A stretch of 64,000 bases of DNA from Pseudomonas sp. 5P_3.1_Bac2 (GCF_025465995.1 NZ_JANLNY010000030.1:186001-250000), one strand, 5' to 3'. Counted from the stretch's first letter, positions 1-8,990 are shown. Numbers and translations are program-made. The notes: generated by a model from the letters alone, not told the origin.

Positions 1-1050
1 CTCGACCAAGGTTTGATAGGTGGCGCTGATGCGCTCACGGCCATGTTCGAGGGCCGGTTGATCACGCTCTAGCAGCAGCACCTCGTAGCCGCCATCGAGC
101 AGGGCGAGGCTGATTCCGACGCCCATGGTGCCCGCGCCGATCACGCCAATACGCTTGAGTTTGGCGGGGGTGGCGGTGCTCTGTTCGGCGATTTTGTCGC
201 AGGTTTTTTCGGCAAAAAACGCATGCACCAGTGCCGCCCGTTGCGGACTGTTGAGGCATTTGCCAAACAGCTCGCGCTCGGTGCTCAGGCCTTCGGCGAA
301 GGGCTGATGCAGCGCGGCGCTGACGGCGGCGACGATATTTTGTTGCGCCAGTCGGTCCGGATGACGCTTGGTTTTTTCTTGCGCTTGGGCAATTTGCTGG
401 GCGGCCAGCACCTGATCGGCCAGACCTTGCTCATTGCAGGTGCGGCGCAGCGGCTCGGGATTGTGGCGGGCCTGCTGGGCATAGTTCAAGGCGCTTTGAT
501 GCAGGTTGTCAGCCGGCACTAAGCGATCAACCAGGCCTTCGGCCAAGGCTTGGCTGGCATTCAGGGGCTTGCCGCCGAGCATGAGCTCCAGGGCTGCTTT
601 CGCGCCGATTAAGCGCGGCGCCCGTTGGGTGCCGCCGCCCCCTGGAATCAAACCCAAGTTCACTTCCGGCAAGCCCAGCTTGGCCAGCGGTGTGGCCAGC
701 CGGTAATGGGCGGCTAAGGCCAGCTCCAGACCGCCGCCTAAACAGGCCCCGGTGATGGCGCAGATCACCGGTTTAGTGCAGCTCTCAATCGCTTGGCAGA
801 GGTCGCTGAGGCTAGGGTGGGAGGTGCGGCCAAACTCGCTGATATCGGCGCCAGCGCAAAAGTGCCGGCCGGAGCCGTGCAAGATGATGGCCTGCACCTG
901 CTCGTTGGCTTGGGCCGTTTCTAGGGCCGCACTCAAGCCTTGTTTGACCGCCGAGCTAAGGGCGTTGACGGGTGGGTTGTTAAGGGTGATGACGGCGATA
1001 CCTTGTTCAAGCGTCACCAGAATGCAGTTTTGCGCGGGAGTTGTAGACAT
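1..1050 (-). CDS. Enoyl-CoA hydratase / 3-hydroxyacyl-CoA dehydrogenase (FadB-like), 3' end beyond window
   Basis: Partial: the frame is open from the ATG at 1050 to the window edge (350 codons), so the C-terminal half is missing. Residues 1 to about 270 read as a crotonase domain, with GACLGGGLELAL and GLPEVNLGLIPGGGGTQR supplying the two glutamates typical of hydratases. At about residue 300 an NAD-binding Rossmann motif, IGVIGAGTMGVGI, begins the dehydrogenase domain. Such fused enzymes catalyse hydration and NAD-dependent oxidation in beta-oxidation of acyl-CoA. It lies 74 bases downstream of the MFS gene on the same strand, probably in one operon. The partner thiolase is at 6760. The substrate cannot be read from the sequence; the PcaF-like thiolase suggests a dicarboxylic or aromatic-derived acyl-CoA. 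Confidence 0.9.
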   Translation of the reverse strand, partial: MSTTPAQNCILVTLEQGIAVITLNNPPVNALSSAVKQGLSAALETAQANEQVQAIILHGSGRHFCAGADISEFGRTSHPSLSDLCQAIESCTKPVICAITGACLGGGLELALAAHYRLATPLAKLGLPEVNLGLIPGGGGTQRAPRLIGAKAALELMLGGKPLNASQALAEGLVDRLVPADNLHQSALNYAQQARHNPEPLRRTCNEQGLADQVLAAQQIAQAQEKTKRHPDRLAQQNIVAAVSAALHQPFAEGLSTERELFGKCLNSPQRAALVHAFFAEKTCDKIAEQSTATPAKLKRIGVIGAGTMGVGISLALLDGGYEVLLLERDQPALEHGRERISATYQTLVE

Positions 1051-1085
1051 GCTCTTCACCGACTGAGTGCATGAAAGGGAAGGGC

Positions 1086-1112
1086 TGGGCAGTGACACTA
1101 AACCACTACCCA
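1086..1112 (-). other. Intercistronic hairpin between MFS and FadB-like genes
   Basis: Arms TGGGCAGTG and CACTACCCA pair over 9 positions, one of them a G-U wobble on the minus-strand transcript, with a 9-base loop. No T run follows, so it is more likely an RNA stability or processing element than a terminator. Function is inferred only. Confidence 0.35.
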
Positions 1113-1124
1113 ATCACTCGTGGC

Positions 1125-2507
1125 CTAGGCGCGTTGTGGCACGCCATGCTCAAGGTTAGGGGGGGTACCGGCGAGGTCCTTGGCATCGGCCTGCTCGGCG
1201 GTGGACAGGTCACTGGCGCGATGCCCGGTTTTACTTAACAACACCAGGGTCGCGAGCAGAGAAATCACCGCATAGCTGCCGGCGGCAATCGCCACCCAGA
1301 AAATTTCCCCGGTGGTGTTGAGAATCCACTGCGCCAAGACCGGGGTGCCGCCACCGATTAACAACGAACATAGTTGGTACGACATCGACAATCCCGTGTA
1401 GCGAATGCGGGTGGGGAAGGCACGGGCCAAAATGCCGCCCACGGCGCCGTAAAACATGGCATGGGGAATGGTCGCCAGTGCCATACCGAGGGCCGCTACC
1501 CAGTAGATGTGGGTTTCGATGGCGAAGAACATGGCCGGCATAAAGATCAGCTCCGGCACCAGCATCAGAATCACCGCCTTACGCATATCAATCTTAGTCG
1601 TAAGTAAGGCGCCAATGGGCTGGGAAATAAACTGGACGATTAACGCAATAATAATAATGCTGAGGAAAGTTTCCTGTGAATAACCCAGGCTCTTAGTTGC
1701 CCAAGATAAAGCGAAGGTGGTTTTAAAGTAAGTAACATGGATCGCCGGAATAACTAATGCGCCAATTAATACCAAGCGCCAGTGATTGCGCAGTACTTCA
1801 ATGATGGGCATCTTTACGGTTTTGTTTTCGGCAATCAGTTTCTTCATATCGGCGGCTTCTTCCAGGCGCAGCCGGATCACCATGCCAACAATTACCAGCA
1901 CCGCGGATAACAGAAACGGAATCCGCCAGCCCCACAGGATGAACTCGGGGGTGGGGATCGCACTTAAGGCCAGAAACACCACCGTGGCCAACAGGTTGCC
2001 AGTGGGTGAGCCTTGCTGCGCGAACGCCGAGTAGAGAATGCTTTTGCCCTTGGGCGCCTGCTCGCTGGCGATCAGCACCGCGCCGCCCCATTCGCCGCCG
2101 ACGGCGACGCCCTGGACGATCCGCAGCAGCACCAGCAGCAGGGGCGCCCAGTAGCCTAGGGTGTCATAGGTGGGCAGCAGGCCAATCCCGGTGGTAGCCA
2201 CCCCCATCATGATCAGGGTGATAACCAGGGTGTTCTTACGGCCGATCTTGTCGCCTAAGTGACCAAAGATCAGGCCGCCGATGGGCCGTGCGACAAACCC
2301 CGACCACAGGGTCAAGAAGGCCAGCAAAGTGGCCACGCCCGGTTCCAGGTCGGGGGAGAAAAAGATCTTGCCGAAGACTAACGCCGCGGCAAAGCCATAG
2401 ATATAAAAGTCATACCACTCAATGGTGGTGCCAATAAAAGACGCAATACCAGCTTTGCGTGCTTTGGCTGCTTGAAGCTTGTATGCAGGGTCGGCGGTTT
2501 CGCTCAT
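1125..2507 (-). CDS. MFS transporter, metabolite:H+ symporter (MHS) type
   Basis: A 460-residue inner-membrane protein with about 12 hydrophobic segments. The N-terminal WYDFYIYG motif, the GDKIGRKN loop between helices 2 and 3, and RIVQGVAVGGEWGGA are hallmarks of the MHS branch, which includes ShiA, ProP and KgtP and imports organic acids with protons. It probably brings in the acid degraded by the surrounding CoA pathway, being upstream of the FadB-like gene and next to the LysR gene. The ATG at 2507 is followed by a typical soluble N-terminus; the ribosome binding site is weak. The substrate is unknown. Confidence 0.88.
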   Translation of the reverse strand: MSETADPAYKLQAAKARKAGIASFIGTTIEWYDFYIYGFAAALVFGKIFFSPDLEPGVATLLAFLTLWSGFVARPIGGLIFGHLGDKIGRKNTLVITLIMMGVATTGIGLLPTYDTLGYWAPLLLVLLRIVQGVAVGGEWGGAVLIASEQAPKGKSILYSAFAQQGSPTGNLLATVVFLALSAIPTPEFILWGWRIPFLLSAVLVIVGMVIRLRLEEAADMKKLIAENKTVKMPIIEVLRNHWRLVLIGALVIPAIHVTYFKTTFALSWATKSLGYSQETFLSIIIIALIVQFISQPIGALLTTKIDMRKAVILMLVPELIFMPAMFFAIETHIYWVAALGMALATIPHAMFYGAVGGILARAFPTRIRYTGLSMSYQLCSLLIGGGTPVLAQWILNTTGEIFWVAIAAGSYAVISLLATLVLLSKTGHRASDLSTAEQADAKDLAGTPPNLEHGVPQRA

Positions 2508-2612
2508 AAGTTTGACTCGTTATTGTTTTATATGCAGTGCCGCAGCCAGGCAGGTACGGCGTTGGATCGCTGGAGTCTAGGGGGGTGTTTTGTAAATAAA
2601 TAATCTTTATTA

Positions 2613-2628
2613 CTTATCGTTTGATAAG
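2613..2628. promoter_or_regulatory. Palindrome, candidate LysR operator upstream of MFS gene
   Basis: CTTATC-GTTT-GATAAG is a perfect 6-base inverted repeat about 105 bases before the MFS start and just past the end of the LysR gene. The same left half, CTTATCGT, recurs at 3648 in the LysR/acyl-CoA dehydrogenase divergent promoter. This fits a regulator controlling both arms, but binding is inferred. Confidence 0.45.
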
Positions 2629-2728
2629 CGCAGCAGTGCAGCCACAGTCTGCTGTGGTGTGGCTGGGTTTATATAAGAGGATTCTTAATAAGTTGCCGGG
2701 GTGTATTAACCCGGCACTTACAGGCGCT

Positions 2729-3622
2729 TTACGCGCTGGCGGCGGGCAGGCATTGGCGCAGGGTGTCGATAAAGCACTGGTTGGCCTGCGATTCGTTGCC
2801 TTCAGCATAAATGGCGTGGGTTTCCGCCGGCATTCCAGGCTGCGCAATGGTGGCGTAGTGCACCGCCGCGGGCCAGGCGTGGCAAAGGGTTTGCGGCACC
2901 AGGGCGACCCCCATACCGAGGCTGACCATGCTGACAATGGTCTGCCACTGGCGCGCTTCGTGGCGGATGGCCGGGCTGAAACCGGCGCTGACGCAGCGCG
3001 CCACGATCAGGTCGTGGTAATGGGGCGAGGCGGTGCGTGGGAACAGGATAAAACCGTCGTCATGCAACTGACTAAGGTCCAGCTCCGTTTGCCCGGCGCA
3101 GCGGTGATCCTGTGGCAAGCAGCAAACGAAAGGATCGGTCATCAGCAATTGCGACGAAATCCCCGGCGCCGCCCGGCCCCAGTGCACGAAGCCAAGGTCG
3201 ATCTGACCACGTTGCAGGGCGTGGGCTTGTTCTGAGCTGTTGAGCTCCATCAGCACCACTTCGATATCGGGCTGCTCACTCTGGAAACGGGCAATCGCCG
3301 CGGGCAGGCCGCGATGCAGCATGGAGTTGACGAAGCCGATACGCAGGCGTCCGCTTAGGCCTTGCGCCGAGCGCACGGTCAGGCGGCGCACTTGCTCCAG
3401 TTGCACCAGCAGGCTGCGGCTTTCGTTGAGCAAGGTTTCGCCGGCGCTGGTCAGCTTGACTGACTTGTTGTTGCGCAGCAGCAGCTGCACGCCGAGCTGT
3501 TCTTCGAGCTTTTTGATGTCGAAGCTCAGCGCCGGCTGGGAAATAAACAGGCGGGCGGCGGCCCGGCCGAAGTGCAGCTCCTCAGCGACGGCGATGAAAT
3601 AGCGCAGCTGTTTGAAGTCCAT
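2729..3622 (-). CDS. LysR-family transcriptional regulator
   Basis: 297 residues. The N-terminal winged helix-turn-helix (residues 1-60; FIAVAEELHFGRAAARLFIS then QPALSFDIKKLE) is followed by a periplasmic-binding-like effector domain from about residue 90. The start ATG at 3622 has a good GAAGGAG site. It is divergent from the acyl-CoA dehydrogenase operon at 3734 and lies beside the MFS/FadB-like arm, the usual arrangement for an activator of a catabolic cluster. The inducer is presumably an intermediate of that pathway. In type it resembles the CatR/BenM group, but the ligand cannot be assigned. Confidence 0.92.
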   Translation of the reverse strand: MDFKQLRYFIAVAEELHFGRAAARLFISQPALSFDIKKLEEQLGVQLLLRNNKSVKLTSAGETLLNESRSLLVQLEQVRRLTVRSAQGLSGRLRIGFVNSMLHRGLPAAIARFQSEQPDIEVVLMELNSSEQAHALQRGQIDLGFVHWGRAAPGISSQLLMTDPFVCCLPQDHRCAGQTELDLSQLHDDGFILFPRTASPHYHDLIVARCVSAGFSPAIRHEARQWQTIVSMVSLGMGVALVPQTLCHAWPAAVHYATIAQPGMPAETHAIYAEGNESQANQCFIDTLRQCLPAASA

Positions 3623-3647
3623 GTCCGCTCTCCTTCGATTTAGATTG

Positions 3648-3696
3648 CTTATCGTAGAAGCCTTTTTTTGTATTGGATAGTTATCAATGTGACTCC
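3648..3696. promoter_or_regulatory. Candidate LysR sites in divergent promoter
   Basis: The 111-base gap between lysR and the acyl-CoA dehydrogenase gene contains CTTATCGTAGAAG (3648-3660), sharing its first 8 bases with the palindrome at 2613, and a second dyad, GATA-GT-TATC, about 20 bases further right. The position suits LysR recognition and activation sites. This is inference from shared sequence. Confidence 0.35.
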
Positions 3697-3733
3697 TAGC
3701 ATCAGGTCATTCCGAGCCACTAGGAGCAGCACA

Positions 3734-5500
3734 ATGACTAATCACAGTTCCGTTTCGCTCAACCCCTCGAATGTTCCCGATAGTCACGGCATCAACCTGT
3801 TTAACGCTGACCGCACCTTGGCGCGCCTGCTGGCGGTGTATCTCAGTGAGGCCGAATTGACCCAGTGGACGCCGACCTTGGAGCGCCTGGGCGCCCGCGC
3901 CGGGGGGGAGTTGGATAGCCTGGCGCTGTCGGCCGATAAGAATCCGCCCGTGCTGCACCAACGCACCCGCAGCGGGGGCGATACGCAAAGCATCGAGAAG
4001 CATCCGGACTTTATCGCCCTGGAAAAAGTCGCCTACGCCGAGCTGGGTTTGTCGTCCTTAAGCCATATGGCCAACGCTCCGGCGCCACTGGTTAAGTACG
4101 CCCTCACGTATCTGTTTGTACAAGCCGAGTTTGGCCTGTGCTGCCCGGTCAGCATGACCGATTCGCTGACCCGTACCCTGCGTAAATATGGCGACCCGCA
4201 ACTGGTGGCGCGTTATCTGCCGTCCTTGGCTAACCGCGACTTCGATCAGCTGTATCAGGGCGCCATGTTTATGACCGAGCAGGATGCCGGCTCCGACGTG
4301 TCGCAGACCGTTACCCAAGCCCGTCATGAGGATGGCCAGTGGAAGCTGTATGGCGAGAAGTGGTTCTGCTCCAACCCTGACGCCGACCTGGCCATGGTCT
4401 TGGCCCGCGCTGCCGACGGCCCGGCAGGGCTTAAGGGCGTCAGCCTATTTCTGCTGCCCAAGCGCCTTGAGGACGGCAGCCACAACGCCTATCGCATCGT
4501 GCGCCTGAAAGACAAATTAGGCACGCGCTCCATGGCCAGCGGCGAGATCAGCCTGGAAGGCGCCACGGCCTATCTGGTCGGGGAAATGGGCCGTGGTTTC
4601 CAACAAATGGCCGACATGATCAACATGTCGCGCCTATCCAACGGCGTGCGGGCGGCCGGCATGATGCGCCGCGCGGTGACGGAGGCGCTGTATATCGCGC
4701 GCAATCGCATGGCCTTTGCCAAGCACCTGATCGAGATGCCGCTGATGCAGCGTCAGCTCCTCAAGATGCAGGTGCCGACCGAGCAGGCGCGTTCGATGTT
4801 TATGCACACCGCAACGCTGCTGGCCAAGGCCGATAAGGGCGACGAGCAGGCGCAAAAATGCGTGCGCATCCTCACCCCGCTGATCAAGTTTCGCGCCTGC
4901 CGCGATGCCCGCCGGGTGACTGGCGATGCCATGGAGGTGCGTGGCGGCGTCGGTTATATCGAGGAATTCAGCGATGCCCGCCTGGTGCGCGACTCGCATC
5001 TGGGGTCGATCTGGGAAGGCACCAGCAATATCGTCGCGCTGGACATTGCCCGCGCCGTGACCCGCGAAGATGCCCTGCAACCCCTGCAGGATTATTTACA
5101 CACGCTGCTCGCCGACAGCCTCAGCCTGGGCCTGCCCAACGCCAGTGCTAAATGCCTGGAGCACGTGCTGGAGCGGGCTTTCGCCGGCATGAACTACATG
5201 GCCCAGAGTCACTGCAGTGAAGACGTGCGCCGCGCCGGCAGTGCGGTGTACAACATCAGCAGCGCCATCTTTATGGCTTGGGAAGCGATGCAGGCCAACG
5301 ACTTCGCCCGCTTGGGGCTGGTCCATCTGCTGCTGCAACACAAGCTGTTGCCCAAAGACCCATTGGTGCCTGGCTACACGCAAAAGCAGTTGGCCATTCT
5401 GGCCTTGTTGGCGGACGAGCAAACGCTTACCTCGGCGCAAGCCCTAGAGCTGCTGCCCGCTGTCGCGCAGAACGCCGTCAGAGCGGCGCAGCCCGCATAA
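3734..5500 (+). CDS. Acyl-CoA dehydrogenase, AidB-like
   Basis: 588 residues from the ATG at 3734, chosen over an upstream in-frame start because AGGAG lies 7 bases before it. Family motifs are MTEQDAGSDVSQ near residue 195 (flavin/substrate loop), RGGVGYIEEFSDARLVRD near 415, and IWEGTSNIVALDIAR, where the glutamate sits at the usual catalytic-base position. The protein is longer than classical 380-residue dehydrogenases and matches the AidB/large-ACAD subgroup with an extra C-terminal helical domain. It would introduce a double bond into an acyl-CoA using FAD. It begins an operon with the CoA-transferase (10 bases on) and thiolase, so a catabolic role is more likely than DNA protection. Confidence 0.88.
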   Translation: MTNHSSVSLNPSNVPDSHGINLFNADRTLARLLAVYLSEAELTQWTPTLERLGARAGGELDSLALSADKNPPVLHQRTRSGGDTQSIEKHPDFIALEKVAYAELGLSSLSHMANAPAPLVKYALTYLFVQAEFGLCCPVSMTDSLTRTLRKYGDPQLVARYLPSLANRDFDQLYQGAMFMTEQDAGSDVSQTVTQARHEDGQWKLYGEKWFCSNPDADLAMVLARAADGPAGLKGVSLFLLPKRLEDGSHNAYRIVRLKDKLGTRSMASGEISLEGATAYLVGEMGRGFQQMADMINMSRLSNGVRAAGMMRRAVTEALYIARNRMAFAKHLIEMPLMQRQLLKMQVPTEQARSMFMHTATLLAKADKGDEQAQKCVRILTPLIKFRACRDARRVTGDAMEVRGGVGYIEEFSDARLVRDSHLGSIWEGTSNIVALDIARAVTREDALQPLQDYLHTLLADSLSLGLPNASAKCLEHVLERAFAGMNYMAQSHCSEDVRRAGSAVYNISSAIFMAWEAMQANDFARLGLVHLLLQHKLLPKDPLVPGYTQKQLAILALLADEQTLTSAQALELLPAVAQNAVRAAQPA

Positions 5501-5509
5501 GGACTATGC

Positions 5510-6700
5510 ATGAGTATTCAAACTGGAGCCCTGGCGGGCATTAAGGTGCTGGATCTGAGTCGCGTCTTGGGTGGCCCTTACTGCACCCAGGCGCTGGCCG
5601 ACCACGGCGCACAGGTGATCAAGCTGGAACCCCTGCGCGGTGATGAAACCCGTGGCTGGGGGCCGCCCTTTGTCGGTGACACGGCTGCCTATTACCGTGG
5701 CGTTAACCGCAATAAGCAAGGCATTGCCGTGGACCTCTCGCAGCCCGCCGGGCAGGAGGTGTTTCTGCGCCTGCTCAGCGAGGCCGATGTGCTGGTCGAG
5801 AACTTCAAGCCCGGTACTTTGCAGCGCTGGGGCTTGGGTTATAACGAAGTGCTCAGGGAGAAATTCCCGCGGTTGGTGCATTGCTGCGTCAGCGGTTTTG
5901 GCGAGCAAGGGCCGCTGGGTGGGTTGCCCGGTTACGATGCGGCAATCCAGGCCATGGCCGGGCTGATGAGCGTTAACGGCAGCCACCATAGCGGGCCGAT
6001 GCGGGTCGGTTTGCCGATCGTGGATATGGTCACCGGGCTTAACGCCATGAACGGCATCCTGCTGGCCCTGCAAGAGCGTGAGCGCAGTGGACGCGGCCAG
6101 TTTGTCGACATCACCCTGTATGACTGCGCGGTGTCGCTGCTGCATCCCCATGTGCCCAACTACCTGGCCTCGGGCCACGAGCCGGTATTAACCGGCAATG
6201 CTCATCCCAATATCGCTCCTTACGACTGCTACCAAACCGGTGGTGAGCCGGTGTATTTGGCCGTGGGCAACGACAACCAGTTCGCCATCCTCTGCCAGCA
6301 CATCGGCGCGCCGGACATGCCGCAGGATGGGCGCTTCGCCAATAACCGCGAGCGCTCGGTGCATCGTCAGGTGCTGAAGTACGAGCTGGAATTACATCTG
6401 GCCAAGCAGCTTGATGCGCAGCAGTTGGTGACGGCGTTAATCAACAAGGGCGTGCCCTGCGGTGTGATTAGCAGCGTGAAGCAGGTGATCAACCATCCGC
6501 ACACCCAGTTCCGCCAGATGATCCAGCAACTGGGGGATTACCAGGGCATCGCCTCGCCGATCAAGCTGTCGCGCACTCCGGCGCAGTACCGCCTGGTGCC
6601 GCCAGCCTTGGGTGAGCACACCGTCGCGGTGTTGCAGGCCCATGGTTACAGCGCCGAGGACATTGCCGCGCTGGCCGAGCAGGCCGTGATCAACCGCTAA
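5510..6700 (+). CDS. Class III (CaiB/BaiF) CoA-transferase
   Basis: 396 residues, the usual length of the formyl-CoA transferase/CaiB family, which moves CoA between acids. N-terminal LAGIKVLDLSRVLGGPY and DHGAQVIKLE are family signatures; D172 in VGLPIVDMVTGLNAM is in the place of the nucleophilic aspartate. AAGGA lies 6 bases before the start. It sits between the dehydrogenase and thiolase genes and would activate the pathway's acid, replacing an acyl-CoA ligase, none of which is seen nearby. The donor (succinyl- or acetyl-CoA) and acceptor are not readable. Confidence 0.9.
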   Translation: MSIQTGALAGIKVLDLSRVLGGPYCTQALADHGAQVIKLEPLRGDETRGWGPPFVGDTAAYYRGVNRNKQGIAVDLSQPAGQEVFLRLLSEADVLVENFKPGTLQRWGLGYNEVLREKFPRLVHCCVSGFGEQGPLGGLPGYDAAIQAMAGLMSVNGSHHSGPMRVGLPIVDMVTGLNAMNGILLALQERERSGRGQFVDITLYDCAVSLLHPHVPNYLASGHEPVLTGNAHPNIAPYDCYQTGGEPVYLAVGNDNQFAILCQHIGAPDMPQDGRFANNRERSVHRQVLKYELELHLAKQLDAQQLVTALINKGVPCGVISSVKQVINHPHTQFRQMIQQLGDYQGIASPIKLSRTPAQYRLVPPALGEHTVAVLQAHGYSAEDIAALAEQAVINR

Positions 6701-6759
6701 GCCATCTATTCAGCGTGCCGCGTGCCTGCATGGGGCGCGGTTTTTTTGTGAGAGTCCCT

Positions 6760-7962
6760 ATGTCTGAAGCTTTGATTATTGATGCGATCCGCACGCCCAT
6801 CGGTCGTTACGCCGGGGGCTTGAGTCAGGTGCGCGCCGATGACCTTGCCGCAGTGCCGATCAAGGCCCTGATGCAGCGCAACCCCGGTCTGGATTGGGCC
6901 GCCGTGGATGACGTGCTGTACGGCTGCGCCAACCAGGCCGGTGAAGATAACCGCAACGTCGCCCGAATGGCTGCCTTGCTCGCAGGCCTGCCGGTGACGG
7001 TGGGCGGTAGCACCATCAACCGCCTGTGTGGTTCCGGCATGGATGCCGTGGCCATGGCTGCCCGGGCGCTGCGCTGCGGCGAAGGGCAACTGATGATCGC
7101 CGGTGGCGTTGAGTCGATGACGCGCGCGCCTCTGGTCATGGGCAAAGCACAAACCGCTTTTGATCGCAGCGCTCAGGTATTCGACAGCACCATTGGCTGG
7201 CGCTTTGTAAACCGCCTGATGCAGGAGCAGTACGGTATCGACTCGATGCCGGAAACCGCAGAGAACGTGGCGGCGCAGTTTGCTATTAGCCGTGCCGATC
7301 AAGATGCCTTTGCCCTGCGCAGTCAGCAAAAGGCTGCCGCGGCCATGGCCGCAGGTTTTCTCGCCAGCGAGATCACCCCGGTACGGCATCGGCCGCGCAA
7401 GGGGCCGGCGGTTGAGCTGCTGGCAGATGAACATCCACGGCTCACCACCCTTGAGCAGCTCGCCAAACTGCCCACTCCGTTTCGCCAGGGAGGCAGCGTC
7501 ACCGCCGGCAATGCCAGCGGGGTCAACGATGGTGCCTGCGCTTTACTGCTGGCGTCGGGCGCGGCGGCGCAGCGGCATCAATTGCGCCCCCGGGCGCGCA
7601 TCGTCGCCTGCGCCACCGCCGGAGTCGAGCCGCGGATTATGGGCATTGGTCCAGTGCCTGCGGTGCAGAAGGTGTTGCAACTGGCAGGCTTAGGTCTGAC
7701 GCAAATGGATGTGATCGAGCTTAACGAAGCGTTCGCCGCCCAAGGCTTAGCCGTACTGCGCGAGCTGGGGCTCAAGGATGATGATCCACGGGTCAACCCT
7801 TACGGTGGCGCCATTGCCTTGGGCCACCCGCTGGGCATGAGCGGTGCGCGGCTGATCACCACCGCGCTGTATCAACTGGAACGGCAAAACGGCCAATACG
7901 CCCTGTGCACCATGTGCATTGGCGTTGGCCAAGGTATCGCGCTGATTATCCAGCGCGTTTAA
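6760..7962 (+). CDS. Acetyl-CoA acyltransferase, beta-ketoadipyl-CoA thiolase-like
   Basis: 400 residues from MSEALIIDAIRTPIGRYAGG, matching the common PcaF/PaaJ length. An in-frame start at 6715 would add an unlikely 15-residue leader. The three thiolase sites are present: C90 in INRLCGSGMDAV, the histidine in GHPLGMSGAR, and the cysteine in CTMCIGVGQG. It cleaves a 3-oxoacyl-CoA to acetyl-CoA plus a shortened acyl-CoA. The PcaF-like N-terminus suggests a 3-oxoadipyl-CoA or other dicarboxylyl-CoA substrate, but ordinary thiolases of this subfamily vary. Last gene of the operon; a strong terminator follows. Confidence 0.9.
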   Translation: MSEALIIDAIRTPIGRYAGGLSQVRADDLAAVPIKALMQRNPGLDWAAVDDVLYGCANQAGEDNRNVARMAALLAGLPVTVGGSTINRLCGSGMDAVAMAARALRCGEGQLMIAGGVESMTRAPLVMGKAQTAFDRSAQVFDSTIGWRFVNRLMQEQYGIDSMPETAENVAAQFAISRADQDAFALRSQQKAAAAMAAGFLASEITPVRHRPRKGPAVELLADEHPRLTTLEQLAKLPTPFRQGGSVTAGNASGVNDGACALLLASGAAAQRHQLRPRARIVACATAGVEPRIMGIGPVPAVQKVLQLAGLGLTQMDVIELNEAFAAQGLAVLRELGLKDDDPRVNPYGGAIALGHPLGMSGARLITTALYQLERQNGQYALCTMCIGVGQGIALIIQRV

Positions 7963-8038
7963 AGCATCGCCCGCGCGAGGGCACCTTTAGCAGCACCCCT
8001 GAGCTTGGGAGGACAGCTACCTGTCTGTTGCCTCTACC

Positions 8039-8087
8039 CGCTCCGCCAGCCCCAACCCACCCAGGGGCTGCCGGAGCGTTTTTTTTT
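8039..8087 (+). terminator. Rho-independent terminator after thiolase gene
   Basis: A long stem begins CGCTCCG and ends CGGAGCG (8072-8078) with inner CAGCCCC/GGGGCTG pairing, followed by nine Ts at 8079-8087. It ends the acyl-CoA dehydrogenase/transferase/thiolase operon. Confidence 0.92.
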
Positions 8088-8112
8088 GCCTGTGATTTAG
8101 CGCTTCAGAATT

Positions 8113-8132
8113 CCCCTACATGGGCGTAGGGG
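8113..8132. promoter_or_regulatory. Inverted repeat CCCCTAC-N6-GTAGGGG
   Basis: Perfect 7-base arms around a 6-base loop, about 155 bases before the secreted-protein start. Size and symmetry suit a dimeric regulator (for example a LuxR-type response regulator), but no regulator can be named. Confidence 0.4.
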
Positions 8133-8288
8133 TTAACTGCTATTGACCATCACCGGGGTCGATGAAAATGAGCCCACATTGTGCAGCAGGCCGTGACTTA
8201 GCCGCCACACAGGGCCCATGTAGTTTGGGTCGCAAAGATCATCGCCAGCGTCAGCGCGCTAGCCTGAACAACCCTTGGAGAACGCTAA

Positions 8289-8990
8289 ATGAAAGCTCAA
8301 CTGTCGAAGAAAACCAGCCAACTGCTTGCCCTGAGCTTCGGTCTGGCTTTTACCGCTTCCTCGTTTGCCGCTGTAACTTCCAGCCCTACCGCAACCGTTA
8401 TGGGCCACGCGCCGGAAGTGATCACCCCAGCGGTGATCAGCCTGAAAACTGACGCCGATGGCAACGGTTTGATCAACGCCGGTGACACCCTCAAGGCCGA
8501 GTGGAACATTGCCACCGACGTGACCGACGCTGACGGCGATGACATCTCCGCTAGCTCCTACGAGTGGTTTGCTGATGGCGTGTCGGTCGGCGACAGCACT
8601 GAACTGGTGATCACTGAGGCCCATCGCGGTAAGCAGATTACCCTCAAGACCACCGCGCTTACCGACCCGAGCATCACCGATCCGGTAATGAGCGAACCTG
8701 CCCTGGCCTCGATTGATCCGGCCATTGGCCCAGAGATCAGCATTCCGGGTGAAGGGACTGCCTTGGGTGTAACCATCAACGGTATGGTCGATGGCTCGCC
8801 TAAAGTCGGCACTGCGCTGACCGCCGTTGTCGCCTGTGAAGGCAGCTGTGGCACCTTGACCTACCAATGGCAGATTGAGTCGGCCGTGGGCAGCGGTAGC
8901 TTCAACAATATCGCTGGCGCTACCAGCCAAGCCTATACCCCGCTCAAAGGCGACCAGAAACGCCAGATTCAGGTGGTCGTAGGCAACTAA
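8289..8990 (+). CDS. Secreted protein with Ig-like/intimin-type repeats, unknown function
   Basis: 233 residues with a clear Sec signal peptide ending in TASSFA (about residue 26). The mature part has two Ig-like beta-sandwich modules: about residues 45-130 (GDTLKAEWNIATDVTDADGD and YEWFADGVSVG) and about 150-233 (VGTALTAVVACEGSCGTLTY, YTPLKGDQKRQIQVVVGN). Two cysteines in CEGSC may form a disulfide. GGAG precedes the ATG by 8 bases. Style resembles ZirU-type and intimin-repeat proteins, although I could not confirm a family. No autotransporter or outer-membrane partner lies in the window; two small genes follow. Confidence 0.75.
   Translation: MKAQLSKKTSQLLALSFGLAFTASSFAAVTSSPTATVMGHAPEVITPAVISLKTDADGNGLINAGDTLKAEWNIATDVTDADGDDISASSYEWFADGVSVGDSTELVITEAHRGKQITLKTTALTDPSITDPVMSEPALASIDPAIGPEISIPGEGTALGVTINGMVDGSPKVGTALTAVVACEGSCGTLTYQWQIESAVGSGSFNNIAGATSQAYTPLKGDQKRQIQVVVGN

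Larger units (their letters stand above)
7963..8288. other. Gene-free stretch: terminator, inverted repeat, promoter region
   Basis: No credible coding frame. It holds the terminator at 8039-8087, a 7-base inverted repeat at 8113-8132 and the upstream region of the secreted-protein gene. Confidence 0.6.
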
